Shown: piece by piece, positions 27,143-35,760 of the stretch | Layout of the letters: every line of letters begins with the position of its first letter | How positions within the stretch are numbered: the stretch's first letter is position 1 | Made by a program: the position numbers and the translations under genes | Notes under the pieces: generated by a model | What the model was told of the DNA's origin: nothing | The model's input: the letters and a program-made list of their open reading frames with translations, nothing else | Databases searched by the model: none | Source: Streptomyces sp. NBC_00285 | Lineage (GTDB): Bacteria; Actinomycetota; Actinomycetes; Streptomycetales; Streptomycetaceae | Direction: 5' to 3' | Length of the DNA: 64,000 nt | Assembly: GCF_036174265.1 (NCBI RefSeq) | Contig: NZ_CP108055.1 | Location: forward strand, 3,596,001 to 3,660,000

Positions 27143-28116
27143 TCGTCGCCGCCGTCCTGTTCACGTACGCCATCCTGCTGAGCACACTGACGCCGCGACT
27201 GCTGCGCGGGGCGCACTGGACCGAGCGGGCCCCGCGCCTGGGCATCGTGGTCTGGCAGGCACTGGGCGTCTCGGCGCTCACCGCCGCCGCGCTGGCCGGC
27301 CTCGCACTGACCGTGCCCACGGTCCGTGTCAGCGCCGACCTCGCCGAGTTGCTGCAGGCGTGCGTGATGGCGCTGACGGCGCAGTACGCCTCCCCCGGCG
27401 GGGCGGCCGCAGGCGCGGCCGGAGCCGTGCTGACCCTCGCGGTGCTCGGGCGTACGGCCTGGTGCGTCGGGCACTCGGCGGTGCGAATCCGCCGCGCCCG
27501 ACGCGAGCACCGCGAAGTCCTCGACATGGTCGGGCGGCCGGACACGACTCGCGGCATCGTCGTTCTCGACCACGAGGAACCTGCCGCCTACTGCTTGCCC
27601 GGACGCCACCGTCGTACGGTGATCACGACCGGCGCCCTCCGCGTCCTCGACGACGACCAGCTTGAGGCCGTCCTCACCCACGAGCGCACCCATCAGGCCG
27701 AGCGCCACGACGCCGTACTCGCCTGGGCACAGGCGCTGACCCACGCCTTCCCCCGTGTCCCGCTGTTCCGCACCGCCGAGGCCGAAATCGCGCGGCTGGT
27801 GGAGATGCGCGCTGACGACATGGCCGCCGCCCGTTCCGGACGCCTGACCACGGCCGCCGCCCTTCTGGCGGTCGCCGGCGGGCGAGCCCCAGCGGTGGCG
27901 CTCGCGGCGGGAGGCTCGACCGCTTCCCGTCGGGTGCGCCGCCTCATCGAGCCGTGCCGCCCGCTCAGCCGACTGCGCATCGTGGCTGGTTCGCTCACGG
28001 CGGCCGTTGCGCTCGCGGTGCCGCTGCTGGTCGTCGGCGGCCCCGCAGCGGCTGCAACCCAGTCGAACTACTGCCCGAACGGCACCCCGGCCGACCAGGT
28101 CACCATGATGCGCTGA
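27139..28116 (+). CDS. M56-family membrane metallopeptidase (1)
   Basis: A 325-aa protein with BlaR1/MecR1-type topology reduced to membrane helices plus peptidase: HERTH at 181-185 and the downstream Glu in LVEMRADDMAAA (third zinc ligand region). No penicillin-binding sensor domain is present. The last 60 residues hold a final helix and a short extracytoplasmic tail with one Cys. It probably cleaves the coupled BlaI repressor. Starts at GTG 27139. Confidence 0.9.
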   Translation: MIVAAVLFTYAILLSTLTPRLLRGAHWTERAPRLGIVVWQALGVSALTAAALAGLALTVPTVRVSADLAELLQACVMALTAQYASPGGAAAGAAGAVLTLAVLGRTAWCVGHSAVRIRRARREHREVLDMVGRPDTTRGIVVLDHEEPAAYCLPGRHRRTVITTGALRVLDDDQLEAVLTHERTHQAERHDAVLAWAQALTHAFPRVPLFRTAEAEIARLVEMRADDMAAARSGRLTTAAALLAVAGGRAPAVALAAGGSTASRRVRRLIEPCRPLSRLRIVAGSLTAAVALAVPLLVVGGPAAAATQSNYCPNGTPADQVTMMR

Positions 28117-28187
28117 CTGTCCGCTCACCACCCAATCGGGCGCTACTGCATGCTCCTGGCTGGACGTCGCACCATATAGAACCTAAT

Positions 28188-28198
28188 CTCCTTAGGAG
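28188..28198. promoter_or_regulatory. Dyad CTCCT-T-AGGAG before a copper-type operon
   Basis: A perfect 11-base inverted repeat within CCTAATCTCCTTAGGAGCTA, 49 bases before ATG 28247. The outer CTAA/CTAAG halves extend it imperfectly. It resembles the other CTTAG-containing palindromes of the island. Confidence 0.45.
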
Positions 28199-28246
28199 CT
28201 AAGGTTGCCGGTAACCGCAGAAGCTCGTCGGCAAAGGACCCTCGCC

Positions 28247-28453
28247 ATGGAAAACCTGCTCTACATACTCCCCGCGCTTGCGTGCCCGGTCGGCATGGGC
28301 CTGATGATGTGGTTCATGATGCGCCCCCACCACGGCGCGCAAACAGGCCCCAGCGCAGACCGCCAGGAGCTGGCCCGCCTGCGCAAGGAGATCGATGCTC
28401 TCCGCGGCGAGCAGGTGTCCGGCACCGCCGCCCCGCAGGACCGGCCGATATGA
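28247..28453 (+). CDS. Small membrane protein, 68 aa
   Basis: ATG 28247 follows AAAGGA; the frame-open TTG at 28205 is not needed. One helix, [20 protein letters not shown], is followed by a coiled-coil-like tail ([20 protein letters not shown]). Such Met/His/Cys-bearing membrane peptides are common in actinomycete copper loci (met motif [10 protein letters not shown]). First gene of the operon 28247-32553. Overlaps the next gene by ATGA. Confidence 0.65.
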   Translation: MENLLYILPALACPVGMGLMMWFMMRPHHGAQTGPSADRQELARLRKEIDALRGEQVSGTAAPQDRPI

Positions 28454-28683
28454 CGGGCATCTGGCTACCGCTCACCGCGACCGTGCTCGCTGCGGCCCTG
28501 ACCTGGTGGTGCTGTGTACGGCTCATGGTCAAGAACCGCGCCTGCCACGGCGTCCAGGCAGACGCCGGTGACCCCGAACTCCAGGAGGAGCTGCGGCACG
28601 CCCGCGAGGAGGTCCGACGGTTGCGCGAGCCGGCCACCCCGCCTGCTGCCCCCGCCCATCGACCGGAGATCCTCGACAGGTGA
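28450..28683 (+). CDS. Small membrane-anchored coiled-coil protein, 77 aa
   Basis: A helix [20 protein letters not shown] with a Cys pair is followed by a charged coiled-coil segment ([17 protein letters not shown]). Built like its neighbour at 28247 and overlapped by it and by the next gene (GTGA), so the three are translated together. It may be a partner of the CopCD protein. Family not recognised. Confidence 0.6.
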   Translation: MTGIWLPLTATVLAAALTWWCCVRLMVKNRACHGVQADAGDPELQEELRHAREEVRRLREPATPPAAPAHRPEILDR

Positions 28684-30614
28684 CCTCTTTCGCACCAACG
28701 GTCCGGCGCTCCGTCGTCGCGATCGGCTCGTTCGTCTCGCTCGTCCTGGCCCTGCTACTGGGTGCCGCCGCGCCCGCGTCCGCGCACGCCACCCTGCTGT
28801 TCACCAGCCCTGCTGCGGACGCCACTGTCGCCGACTCGCCGAAGTCGCTGGTCCTGGTCTTCGACCAGCCGGTCAGTCTGCGCGGGACCTCCGTGCGCTT
28901 GGAGCCTTCGGCCCGCCTGGGAACTGCTGCGCTCAGCCGGGGCAACCAAGCGGTCACCGTCCCCGTCAGCACCACCCTTGCCGAGGGCGTGCACACCGTC
29001 GACTGGCAGGTCACCGCGCGTGACGGCGACATCATGACCGGCGATTACCAATTCGCGGTCGGCCCCCGCACCGTCGCCCTCGCATCCGGCCAGACGACGG
29101 CCGCGAAGGACGCCGTCCCCACCACCGTCCTGCGTTGGCTGCTGTTCGCGGCTCTGGCGATCGTGCTCGGTGAGGCGGCAGGCCGACGCCTCACCGTCCG
29201 CGTCCCCGCCACTCCTGCCCGGCGCCCACACTCCTGGGCCCTGTCCGTCACGTTGGTCGGCACCGCCGCCGCGCTCGCGCTGACCAGCCTCCAACTCGGG
29301 GACGGCTCGCTCTCCTCCCTCACCAGCACACGGCCCGGCGTCCTGTCCTTGATCGAGGTCGCGGGCTTCGCCGTTGCCGCCGTAGCCTTGCTGGCGCGGC
29401 ACCGGGCGTGGGCGGTCACCTCGCTCGGCGCCGTCCTGGTCGCCGAGGCGCTGCGCGCCCACCCGCAGGCCGAGCAGTCGGTCGTAGGCCCGCTGCTGAC
29501 GTTCGTCCACCTCACGGCCGCCGCCCTGTGGGCCGGAACCCTTCTGCACGTGCTGCGGACACTGGCCGCGTGGCGCGGCGAACACTCCCCCAGTCGCACG
29601 CTCCTCCTCGCCTACGCGCGGCTCGCCGCATGGCTGTTCACCGCCGTGGTGGTCAGCGGGCTGATCTCCGCGCTGCTCCTCGTGCCGCTCGGCGATCTCG
29701 CCACCACCACGTATGGGCAGGTCCTGCTCATCAAGATCGCCTTGGTCGCCGTCGTCGCGGGACTGGCCCTCGCCGCCCGCCGTCGTCTGCGCCGCGCCGG
29801 GAGGGGCTCGCCGCGGCACCCGGCCCGTGCCGAGAACGGCCTGCTCGCCGTCGTCCTGGCGTTGTCCACCACCCTTACCGTGCTGTCCGTCCCCGCCGAC
29901 GCCGACCGGTCCCTCCCTTTCGCGCCACCGCTGGACGGGCCCGTCGTGCCCGCTGGCACTCGCGCCGGGGAGATCGGCATCAGCGCCCGCGCAGCGGCCA
30001 GTCAGCTCGTCATCGACCTGACCGCGCCCCAGATCGGCGGCAGCGAGAAGCAGTCGTACGGCCTGAAGGCCACGCTCGCCGACCCACGCGGCACCCGCCG
30101 GGCACTGAAGCTCCGCGGCTGCGGCACCGGCTGCTTCTACACGCCGGTGACCTGGCGAAACGGCACCAGCCGTCTCACCCTCACCGCCTCCGCGGGAGAC
30201 GAATGGGCCGGCGGCCGCGCGGGCCTCGCCGTCATCTGGCCACCCCGCCCCGACTCTGCGCTGCTGCGGGAGGCGGTCGCCGCAATGCGGAAGACCCCGA
30301 GCTTCACTCTGCACGAGTTGGTCACCAGCAACACCGCCCTCGGCCTCGGCGACCTCAAGCAACTCCCCCTCACCGGCAAGGAGTTCCTCGCCTCAGAGCC
30401 GTACGGCAGCGGCATCGCCCCCGTGATCACCCGCCTGCCCGTCGAGAACGGCCACCGCCGCCTCGCCCTGGCCTATCCCGCCGAGCACACCCAGCTCGAC
30501 CTCACCCTCGACGCGGACGGCCGGATTCTCCACGAGGCGCTGACCGCTCCGAACCACCTTGTCACCCGCACCTTCGTCTACCCCAAACCGGACGAGGGCG
30601 GCCATGACCACTGA
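28680..30614 (+). CDS. CopC-CopD fusion copper-resistance protein
   Basis: A 644-aa protein. A signal-like helix ends at ASAHATLLFTSPAADATVAD, whose HATL begins the CopC beta-sandwich (His1 and Cu(II) ligands); DGDIMTGDYQFAV is the CopC C-terminal part. From about 155 to 425 there are about eight helices of CopD. The C-terminal 200 residues form an extracytoplasmic domain with Cys-Gly-x-Gly-Cys (RGCGTGCFYTP) and end GGHDH. It probably handles copper in or across the membrane; whether it takes copper up or confers resistance is unclear. Confidence 0.85.
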   Translation: MTSFAPTVRRSVVAIGSFVSLVLALLLGAAAPASAHATLLFTSPAADATVADSPKSLVLVFDQPVSLRGTSVRLEPSARLGTAALSRGNQAVTVPVSTTLAEGVHTVDWQVTARDGDIMTGDYQFAVGPRTVALASGQTTAAKDAVPTTVLRWLLFAALAIVLGEAAGRRLTVRVPATPARRPHSWALSVTLVGTAAALALTSLQLGDGSLSSLTSTRPGVLSLIEVAGFAVAAVALLARHRAWAVTSLGAVLVAEALRAHPQAEQSVVGPLLTFVHLTAAALWAGTLLHVLRTLAAWRGEHSPSRTLLLAYARLAAWLFTAVVVSGLISALLLVPLGDLATTTYGQVLLIKIALVAVVAGLALAARRRLRRAGRGSPRHPARAENGLLAVVLALSTTLTVLSVPADADRSLPFAPPLDGPVVPAGTRAGEIGISARAAASQLVIDLTAPQIGGSEKQSYGLKATLADPRGTRRALKLRGCGTGCFYTPVTWRNGTSRLTLTASAGDEWAGGRAGLAVIWPPRPDSALLREAVAAMRKTPSFTLHELVTSNTALGLGDLKQLPLTGKEFLASEPYGSGIAPVITRLPVENGHRRLALAYPAEHTQLDLTLDADGRILHEALTAPNHLVTRTFVYPKPDEGGHDH

Positions 30615-30668
30615 GAGTCCGGGCGAAGGCCACGGCTCGCCCACAGGAACCGCCTAATATCAACAGCG

Positions 30669-31097
30669 ATGGGGAGCCGGACACAACACACGACCCGCGG
30701 AGCGTGGCAGACCACGCGGATCGCGGCGCTCCGCCCTGCCCTGATCACACTGCTTGCCGCACTGATGTTCTGCCTGGGGTACGCAGCCCACGACCACAGC
30801 GACCCGGCTGCCGCCCCCATGGCCACCGTGTCCGCCGCCACGAACCCGGCGGGCACCCCGGCCACCCACCGCACGACGACAGCCGCCCACCCGGCCGACT
30901 GCCCGGCCGGCAACGTCTGCTGCCGACAGACCATCGACGGTGCACAAGCCGTGCTGGCGGCGCCCGCCCAGCCGCAGCCGGCGGTCCTGTCCCGTATGCC
31001 CAGCCTTACCAGGCCGGACACGGCCTCGCGCGCCGCCGAGCCGACCCCGATCTGTCGCGCTCCCGACCTCCACATCCTCCAGGTGCAACGGACGTAG
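30669..31097 (+). CDS. DUF6153-like secreted/membrane protein
   Basis: A 142-aa protein. One hydrophobic helix (ALITLLAALMFCLGYAAHDH) is followed by an Ala/Thr/Pro-rich exported part with NVCCRQT and ends APDLHILQVQRT. The end matches the C-terminus of the gene at 46790 (PSLAELQLLRI), suggesting a common exported family. 54 bases after CopCD, same operon. The Cys pair may bind metal; this is inference. Confidence 0.6.
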   Translation: MGSRTQHTTRGAWQTTRIAALRPALITLLAALMFCLGYAAHDHSDPAAAPMATVSAATNPAGTPATHRTTTAAHPADCPAGNVCCRQTIDGAQAVLAAPAQPQPAVLSRMPSLTRPDTASRAAEPTPICRAPDLHILQVQRT

Positions 31098-31213
31098 ACG
31101 AATGCCACGCCGTCGTGCGCTCGCACGTACGGTCCGGCGACATTCGTCCATCCACCCCCTGCACCCACCGCCGCCCGACAACACCGCGTGGCGGGGACGA
31201 GGACCACACAGTC

Positions 31214-31870
31214 ATGAGCAAGACCAGCAAGAAGGCGGCCTCCGCCGACCGCAAGGCCCGTATAGCGGAGATGCGCCGCGCCGAGCAGGCTCGCGAGCGC
31301 CGCAACCGCATCATCACCATCACGATCAGCACGGTCATAGTCGCCGGGCTGGTCGGCTGGGGTGCGTACGCGATCAACGGTGCCAACGACAAGAAGGACC
31401 AGAGGGCCGTCGCGGCGAAGAAGACCGTCCAGGGCGAGAAGACCTGGGACGCCAAGAAGCTCGGCCGCACCCATGTCCAGGGCACCGTCAAGTACCCGAT
31501 GAACCCACCGGTCGGCGGCAACCACAACCAGGCGTGGATGACCTGCGACGGCAACGTCTACACCAAGGCCATAGCCAACGAGAACGCCGTGCACTCCATG
31601 GAGCACGGCGCGGTCTGGGTGACATACAACGACAAGGCCACCGCCGCCGACGTCAAGACGCTGGGCGACAAGGTCACCAAGACGCCCTACACCCTGATGA
31701 GCCCGGACAAGACCCAGTCCGGGACGATCACGCTGTCGGCCTGGGGCCACCAGCTCAGCGTGAACCAGGCGTCCGATCCCAGGGTCGAGCAGTTCCTCAC
31801 CAAGTACGTCCAGGGCGCACAGACGCCAGAGCCTGGCGCCGCCTGCACGGGGGGCCTGACCGCCTCATGA
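31214..31870 (+). CDS. DUF3105 membrane-anchored protein
   Basis: A 218-aa protein. A basic N-terminus, one helix (IITITISTVIVAGLVGWGAY) and a DUF3105 domain with KYPMNPPVGGNHNQAWMTCD, NAVHSMEHGAVWVTY and TLSAWGHQL. The His/Met/Cys-rich motifs may bind copper. DUF3105 genes commonly sit beside DUF305 genes, as here: the stop overlaps the next ATG. ATG 31214 was chosen over the longer frame. Confidence 0.9.
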   Translation: MSKTSKKAASADRKARIAEMRRAEQARERRNRIITITISTVIVAGLVGWGAYAINGANDKKDQRAVAAKKTVQGEKTWDAKKLGRTHVQGTVKYPMNPPVGGNHNQAWMTCDGNVYTKAIANENAVHSMEHGAVWVTYNDKATAADVKTLGDKVTKTPYTLMSPDKTQSGTITLSAWGHQLSVNQASDPRVEQFLTKYVQGAQTPEPGAACTGGLTAS

Positions 31871-32553
31871 GGGACACGACTGTGGCGGCACCGGACGTGA
31901 CGGACTCCGGCGGCCCGCCCACCCGCAAGCCGTCCCTCGTCCCGTGGGCTGTCGCCGTGGCAGCCCTGGTCGCCCTCGGCCTGATCCTCTGGCTCGTGGC
32001 CGTTCACGGCGACAAGGACACATCCAACATGCCCACCGTCGCCTCCTCCGACGCCGGCTTCGCCCGCGACATGACCGTCCACCACCAGCAGGCCGTCGAG
32101 CTGTCCTTCATCGTCCGCGACCGCACCGGCAACGAGGACGTACGCCGTCTCGCGTACGACATCGCGCAGACCCAGGCCAACCAACGCGGCATGATGCTGG
32201 GCTGGCTGGACCTCTGGGGGCTGCCGAAGACGTCGGCCGACGGCTACATGACGTGGATGAAGGGCGACGGCCACATGGGACATCAGATCAAAGACGGCTC
32301 CCTCATGCCCGGCATGGCCACCAACAGCGAACTCGATCAGCTCCGCAAGGCCGGTGGCGAGCAGGCGGAGATCCTTTACCTCCAGTTGCTGACCGACCAC
32401 CACATGGGCGGAATCACCATGGCCCGCGCCTGCGCCGACCAGTGCACGGTCCCGCAGGAGCGCAAGCTGGCCCAGGGCATGGTCGAGGCCCAGCAGTCGG
32501 AGATGCAACTCATGGCCGACATGCTCACGGAACGCGGCTCGGCACTCCGCTGA
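31867..32553 (+). CDS. DUF305 membrane-anchored protein (1)
   Basis: A 228-aa protein. One helix (about 26-47) precedes a ferritin-like DUF305 domain with paired HH motifs, FARDMTVHHQQAVELS and LLTDHHMGGITMA, and many Met. DUF305 proteins are linked to copper and other metal loci, but function is unproven. Overlaps DUF3105 by ATGA; last gene of the operon from 28247. Confidence 0.9.
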   Translation: MRDTTVAAPDVTDSGGPPTRKPSLVPWAVAVAALVALGLILWLVAVHGDKDTSNMPTVASSDAGFARDMTVHHQQAVELSFIVRDRTGNEDVRRLAYDIAQTQANQRGMMLGWLDLWGLPKTSADGYMTWMKGDGHMGHQIKDGSLMPGMATNSELDQLRKAGGEQAEILYLQLLTDHHMGGITMARACADQCTVPQERKLAQGMVEAQQSEMQLMADMLTERGSALR

Positions 32554-32688
32554 TACGACCGTCCATCACGACCTGAGCGGGGCGGCGCCGATCCAGCCAC
32601 CGGGAGCGCCGACCCCCCTCAGGAAGTGAATGACGGCGGCAACAGCAGAGTCAGTGGCGATCGGGCCAAGCCTGTCGCCGCCGTTCGC

Positions 32689-33408
32689 CTACGTCGCCGA
32701 GGCACAGCACGAGCAGCCGAGACCGCAGCCGCAGCCGCCCTGTTCGGCTTCCGCATGCCCTGCGGTGCTCATGGGGACCGCACAGCATGCGTCGCCACGC
32801 CAGGCCTCGCGGCCTTCCTTGAGCGCAACGGCGGCGATCACCAGGGCGGCGATCGGATCAACCCAGCCCCAGCCCAGCAGGGAGTTGGCAAGCAGACCGG
32901 CGAGGAGAACAGCCGAGAGGTAGGTGCACAACAGGGTCTGCTTGGAGTCGGCCACCGCCGAGGCAGAGCCGAGTGCGCGGCCTGCGAGGCGCTGGGCAGC
33001 GGACAGGAAGGGCATGATCGCCAGGGAGAGAGCCGCCAGGAGGATTCCCGGGGTGGAGTGCCGGGCCTCGCCGGTTCCGGTCAGGGCGCGGATGGAGTCG
33101 ATCGTGACGTAGGCGGCGAGGGCGAAGAAGGAGAGCGCGATGATGCGCAGGGCGGTCTTCTCGCGGGCCTCGCGTACGGCGCGGTCGGCGGCGGAGAACT
33201 GCCAGGCCACGGCCGCCGCGGAGGAGACCTCGATGACCGAGTCCAGGCCGAAGCCGATGAGGGCGGTGGAGGAGGCGAGGGTGCCGGCGGTGATGGCGAC
33301 GATCGCTTCGATGACGTTGTAGGTGATGCTGACGGCGACCAGCAGGCGTATGCGCCGGGTGAGCTGGGCGCGACGGGTCGGGGTGGGGCCGAGGGCGATC
33401 GTCGTCAT
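32689..33408 (-). CDS. Cation diffusion facilitator-like transporter with Cys-rich tail
   Basis: A 239-aa protein with six predicted helices and the CDF-like LIGFGLDSVIEVSSAAAV segment in helix 2, with acidic rather than His metal residues. The C-terminal tail CGCGLGCSCCASAT is a strong soft-metal ligand. The start ATG (33408) overlaps the stop of the ArsR remnant, so the pair was once coupled and metal-controlled. Since the regulator is lost, control is now uncertain. Cd or Pb export is a reasonable guess. Confidence 0.8.
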   Translation of the reverse strand: MTTIALGPTPTRRAQLTRRIRLLVAVSITYNVIEAIVAITAGTLASSTALIGFGLDSVIEVSSAAAVAWQFSAADRAVREAREKTALRIIALSFFALAAYVTIDSIRALTGTGEARHSTPGILLAALSLAIMPFLSAAQRLAGRALGSASAVADSKQTLLCTYLSAVLLAGLLANSLLGWGWVDPIAALVIAAVALKEGREAWRGDACCAVPMSTAGHAEAEQGGCGCGLGCSCCASAT

Positions 33409-33584
33409 CAGCAGCAGCCATTCTCGTCGGCGTCCACGCAGGTGCGGTCTGCCTCGATCGCGAGGACAGCGCCGAGCAGGTCGTCGAGGGCGTGGCCGAG
33501 GCGGGCGTCGGCCAGCTCGTAGCGCACGCGACGGCCTTCGGGGACGGCGACGACGATGCCGCAGTCGCGCAGGCAGTGTCGAGC
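33408..33584 (-). pseudogene. ArsR/SmtB-family regulator, C-terminal 58 codons only
   Basis: The minus frame reads CLRDCGIVVAVPEGRRVRYE and ends CVDADENGCC, a CmtR/CadC-like C-terminus with Cys ligands. The N-terminal half, with the recognition helix, is absent. Its break point lies beside an IS5-like element (33603-35283), and no N-terminal part is found beyond it, so DNA was lost as well. It was probably the regulator of the coupled CDF gene. Confidence 0.8.
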
Positions 33585-33690
33585 GCAGAGTAGATGTCAG
33601 TGAGAAGCTGTTGTCTTTTCGATCTTGAGAGATGTGTGTCGAACGGGAGTCCCGATCGGGTGGTCGTGGGGCGCCAGGGGCATACGGACA

Positions 33691-33741
33691 GGGCCTCCTG
33701 AACAGCTCGTTGGTGTCGAATCACCGAGCAGCAGGAGGCCC
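33691..33741 (+). promoter_or_regulatory. Hairpin that sequesters the transposase ribosome site
   Basis: GGGCCTCCTG (33691-33700) pairs exactly with CAGGAGGCCC (33732-33741), which contains the AGGAGG before ATG 33745. An inner GCTCG/CGAGC stem and TTGGTG/AATCAC pairing strengthen it. Read-through transcripts would fold and block translation of transposase, a known IS safeguard. Confidence 0.6.
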
Positions 33742-33744
33742 CTG

Positions 33745-34662
33745 ATGCAGCAGTCTTCCGTGCCGACGGCCGGGCAGTCCAGTGTGGTCACCTGGGAGTG
33801 TGACTGTCTGGCTCACCGGTTCGGAAACGCCGCCGACAACGGGACGCGGAAGCCTCGTTATCCGACGGACATGACGGACACGGAGTGGGCGGCCGTCCGG
33901 CCGTTGCTGCCGTTGCCTGGCTGGATGCGTGGTCGCGGCGGGCGGCCGGAGGCGTACTGCCACCGGGCTGTACTCGATGCGATCCGGTATCTCGTGGACA
34001 ACGGGATCAAGTGGCGGGCGATGCCTGCCGACTTCCCTCCGTGGGACCGCATCTACGCATTCTTCCGCCGCTGGCGCGACAACTTGCTGGTCAAGGAGTT
34101 CCACGACCGGTTGCGTGTGAGGGTCCGCGAGGAGCTGGGGCGGGATGCGGAGCCGACGGCCGCGGTGATCGACTCGCAGTCCGTCAAAGCGGACGCCGTG
34201 GTCGGCGCGGACAGCCGGGGCTTCGACGGCGGCAAGCTGGTCAACGGGCGCAAGCGGCATGTCGTGGTCGACACGCTCGGCCTGCTGCTGGGGGTGATGG
34301 TCACCGCCGCGGACACCGGAGACCGCATCGCCGCCCAGGTGCTGCTCAGGCAGGTCGCCGACGTGCACCACCGCCTCGAGCTGGTCTGGGCCGATGGCGG
34401 TTACACCGGCAGCCTCGTCGAGTACTGCCTGGCCAGGCTCGCGCTGGTCCTGGCGATCGTGAAACGCAGCGACGACATGCGCGGCTTCGTGGTACTGCCC
34501 AAGCGGTGGATCGTCGAGCGTCTCTTCGCCCACCTGATGCGAAGCCGCCGTCTGGTGCGCGACTTCGAGCGGCGCACCACCAGCACCGAGGCGATGGTCT
34601 ACTGGTCGATGGCCCTGCTCATGACACGCCGCCTTGCCCGGTCACACCCTGGGCAAGAGTGA
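33745..34662 (+). CDS. IS5-family transposase
   Basis: A 305-aa DDE transposase. PTDMTDTEWAAVRPLLPLPG and an N-terminal DUF4096-like helix-turn-helix are followed by first D in AVIDSQSVKAD, second D in VWADGGYTGSL and E in RFE-type KRWIVERLFAHLMRSRRL. ATG 33745 has AGGAGG upstream, inside a hairpin. The reading frame is intact, so the element may be active. Confidence 0.9.
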   Translation: MQQSSVPTAGQSSVVTWECDCLAHRFGNAADNGTRKPRYPTDMTDTEWAAVRPLLPLPGWMRGRGGRPEAYCHRAVLDAIRYLVDNGIKWRAMPADFPPWDRIYAFFRRWRDNLLVKEFHDRLRVRVREELGRDAEPTAAVIDSQSVKADAVVGADSRGFDGGKLVNGRKRHVVVDTLGLLLGVMVTAADTGDRIAAQVLLRQVADVHHRLELVWADGGYTGSLVEYCLARLALVLAIVKRSDDMRGFVVLPKRWIVERLFAHLMRSRRLVRDFERRTTSTEAMVYWSMALLMTRRLARSHPGQE

Positions 34663-35170
34663 ACCGGCCCGGCTGCCGCTCGGCCAGCCAGCCCCGCGCG
34701 ACCAGGCGCTTCGCCTTCGACCGTAGCGCCTCCACCCGCGCCGGCACCACATCCATGCCGAACGCCGCGGCCATCTCCTGGCAGGTCAGCGGCCCTTGAT
34801 GGAGCCGGGCCCGGTCCGCGAGCGCCCGCAGAATCCGCTGGTAGTCCACCGACAGCACCGACCAGGCCAGCCCCTCACACCACATCGGAACCTGCGACTT
34901 CGTCTTCGCTGCCTCCGGCACCCGCGGCGTCTTTCCGGACTGCTCCTCAGCGGCCGGCACGGTCCCCTCGGCCCGGGCGGGGTCCTGCCCGCTCTCGTCC
35001 GCCGGGGCCAGCACTTCGCCGACCCGCGAGCAGGCGATGGCCCACTCCTTCCATTCCCGCTCGGCCACGGCCAACTCTGCCTGGACGCGGTCGGCTTCCT
35101 CCCGCAGCTCGTCAACACGACGGCGAGCACCCAGCTCACGTTGTTCCAACAGCCCAACCACCGACGGCAT
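34619..35170 (-). CDS. IS-carried accessory protein (coiled coil + winged-helix-like)
   Basis: A 183-aa protein, convergent with and overlapping the transposase 3' end by 44 bases, within the element's inverted repeats. A coiled coil (LLEQRELGARRRVDELREEA) is followed by a disordered linker and a winged-helix-like C-terminus (LSVDYQRILRALADRA, AFGMDVVPARVEALRSKAKR). ATG 35170 has GGGAGG upstream. Possibly an IS-regulating DNA binder; function unknown. Confidence 0.55.
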   Translation of the reverse strand: MPSVVGLLEQRELGARRRVDELREEADRVQAELAVAEREWKEWAIACSRVGEVLAPADESGQDPARAEGTVPAAEEQSGKTPRVPEAAKTKSQVPMWCEGLAWSVLSVDYQRILRALADRARLHQGPLTCQEMAAAFGMDVVPARVEALRSKAKRLVARGWLAERQPGRFTLAQGVTGQGGVS

Positions 35171-35352
35171 CCACGACCTCCCGGGCAGCGACAGCACACC
35201 AGGCCACAACTCCCACGGGATCGCCGACCCTATGCCCGACCAGCGGAAACGCAGTCCTCACGCCCGGAAAGACAACAGCTTCTGAGACGCAGAGACATGT
35301 CAGTGGCCGCCGTTGGGACTGCCCGTGCTGACGGCCGACGACGGTCCCGCTG

Positions 35353-35760
35353 TCAGCCGTCGAGTTCGTCGCGGACGCGGCGGGACGGGCTGAAGGTGTA
35401 GAGGTCGAGGATGTCAGGTGCCTCGGCGAGGCCGGGGCCGCCGTTCTTGACCCAGGCAGTGATGTCGGCAGCGGCGTCGGGGTTGTTGACCTGGCCGAGC
35501 CAGACCGGGCGTCCGCCTGCCTTGCGGCCTTCGGCGGAGGGCTGGATGACGATGACATTGGCGCGCTCGCACGCGTCCAGGCAGTCGGTTCGCCGGACCA
35601 TCGCGACTCCGGTTAGCTGGATGCGCAGGTCGGTGAGCTGGGCTTCGTGGTCCAGGTGCGGCACCTTGGCCGGGGTGCCGCAGCAGCAGCCGCGGCAGAC
35701 GGTGACGATGGGCCGGGCCGCCCCCGAAGTTGAGGCGGCCTTCTTGGTACGGCGACTCAC
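35353..35760 (-). CDS. (2Fe-2S) ferredoxin-like thioredoxin-fold protein
   Basis: A 135-aa protein with VCRGCCCGTPAKVPH near the N-terminus and DCLDACERANVIVIQP in the middle, the Cys pattern of thioredoxin-like [2Fe-2S] ferredoxins. GTG 35760 overlaps the ATPase stop (GTGA). Such proteins are sometimes coupled to metal ATPases. Its role in redox or metal handling is inference. Confidence 0.75.
   Translation of the reverse strand: MSRRTKKAASTSGAARPIVTVCRGCCCGTPAKVPHLDHEAQLTDLRIQLTGVAMVRRTDCLDACERANVIVIQPSAEGRKAGGRPVWLGQVNNPDAAADITAWVKNGGPGLAEAPDILDLYTFSPSRRVRDELDG

Larger units (their letters stand above)
33603..35283 (+). mobile_element. IS5-like insertion sequence with two genes
   Basis: Bounded by 16-bp perfect inverted repeats AGAAGCTGTTGTCTTT (33603-33618, complement at 35268-35283). 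Inside are a rightward IS5-type transposase and a convergent leftward accessory gene. An imperfect 18-19-base direct repeat, CGCAGAG...ATGTCAGTG, flanks it (33584-33602 and 35288-35305), too long for an IS5 target duplication. Length 1.68 kb, larger than most IS5. Confidence 0.75.
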
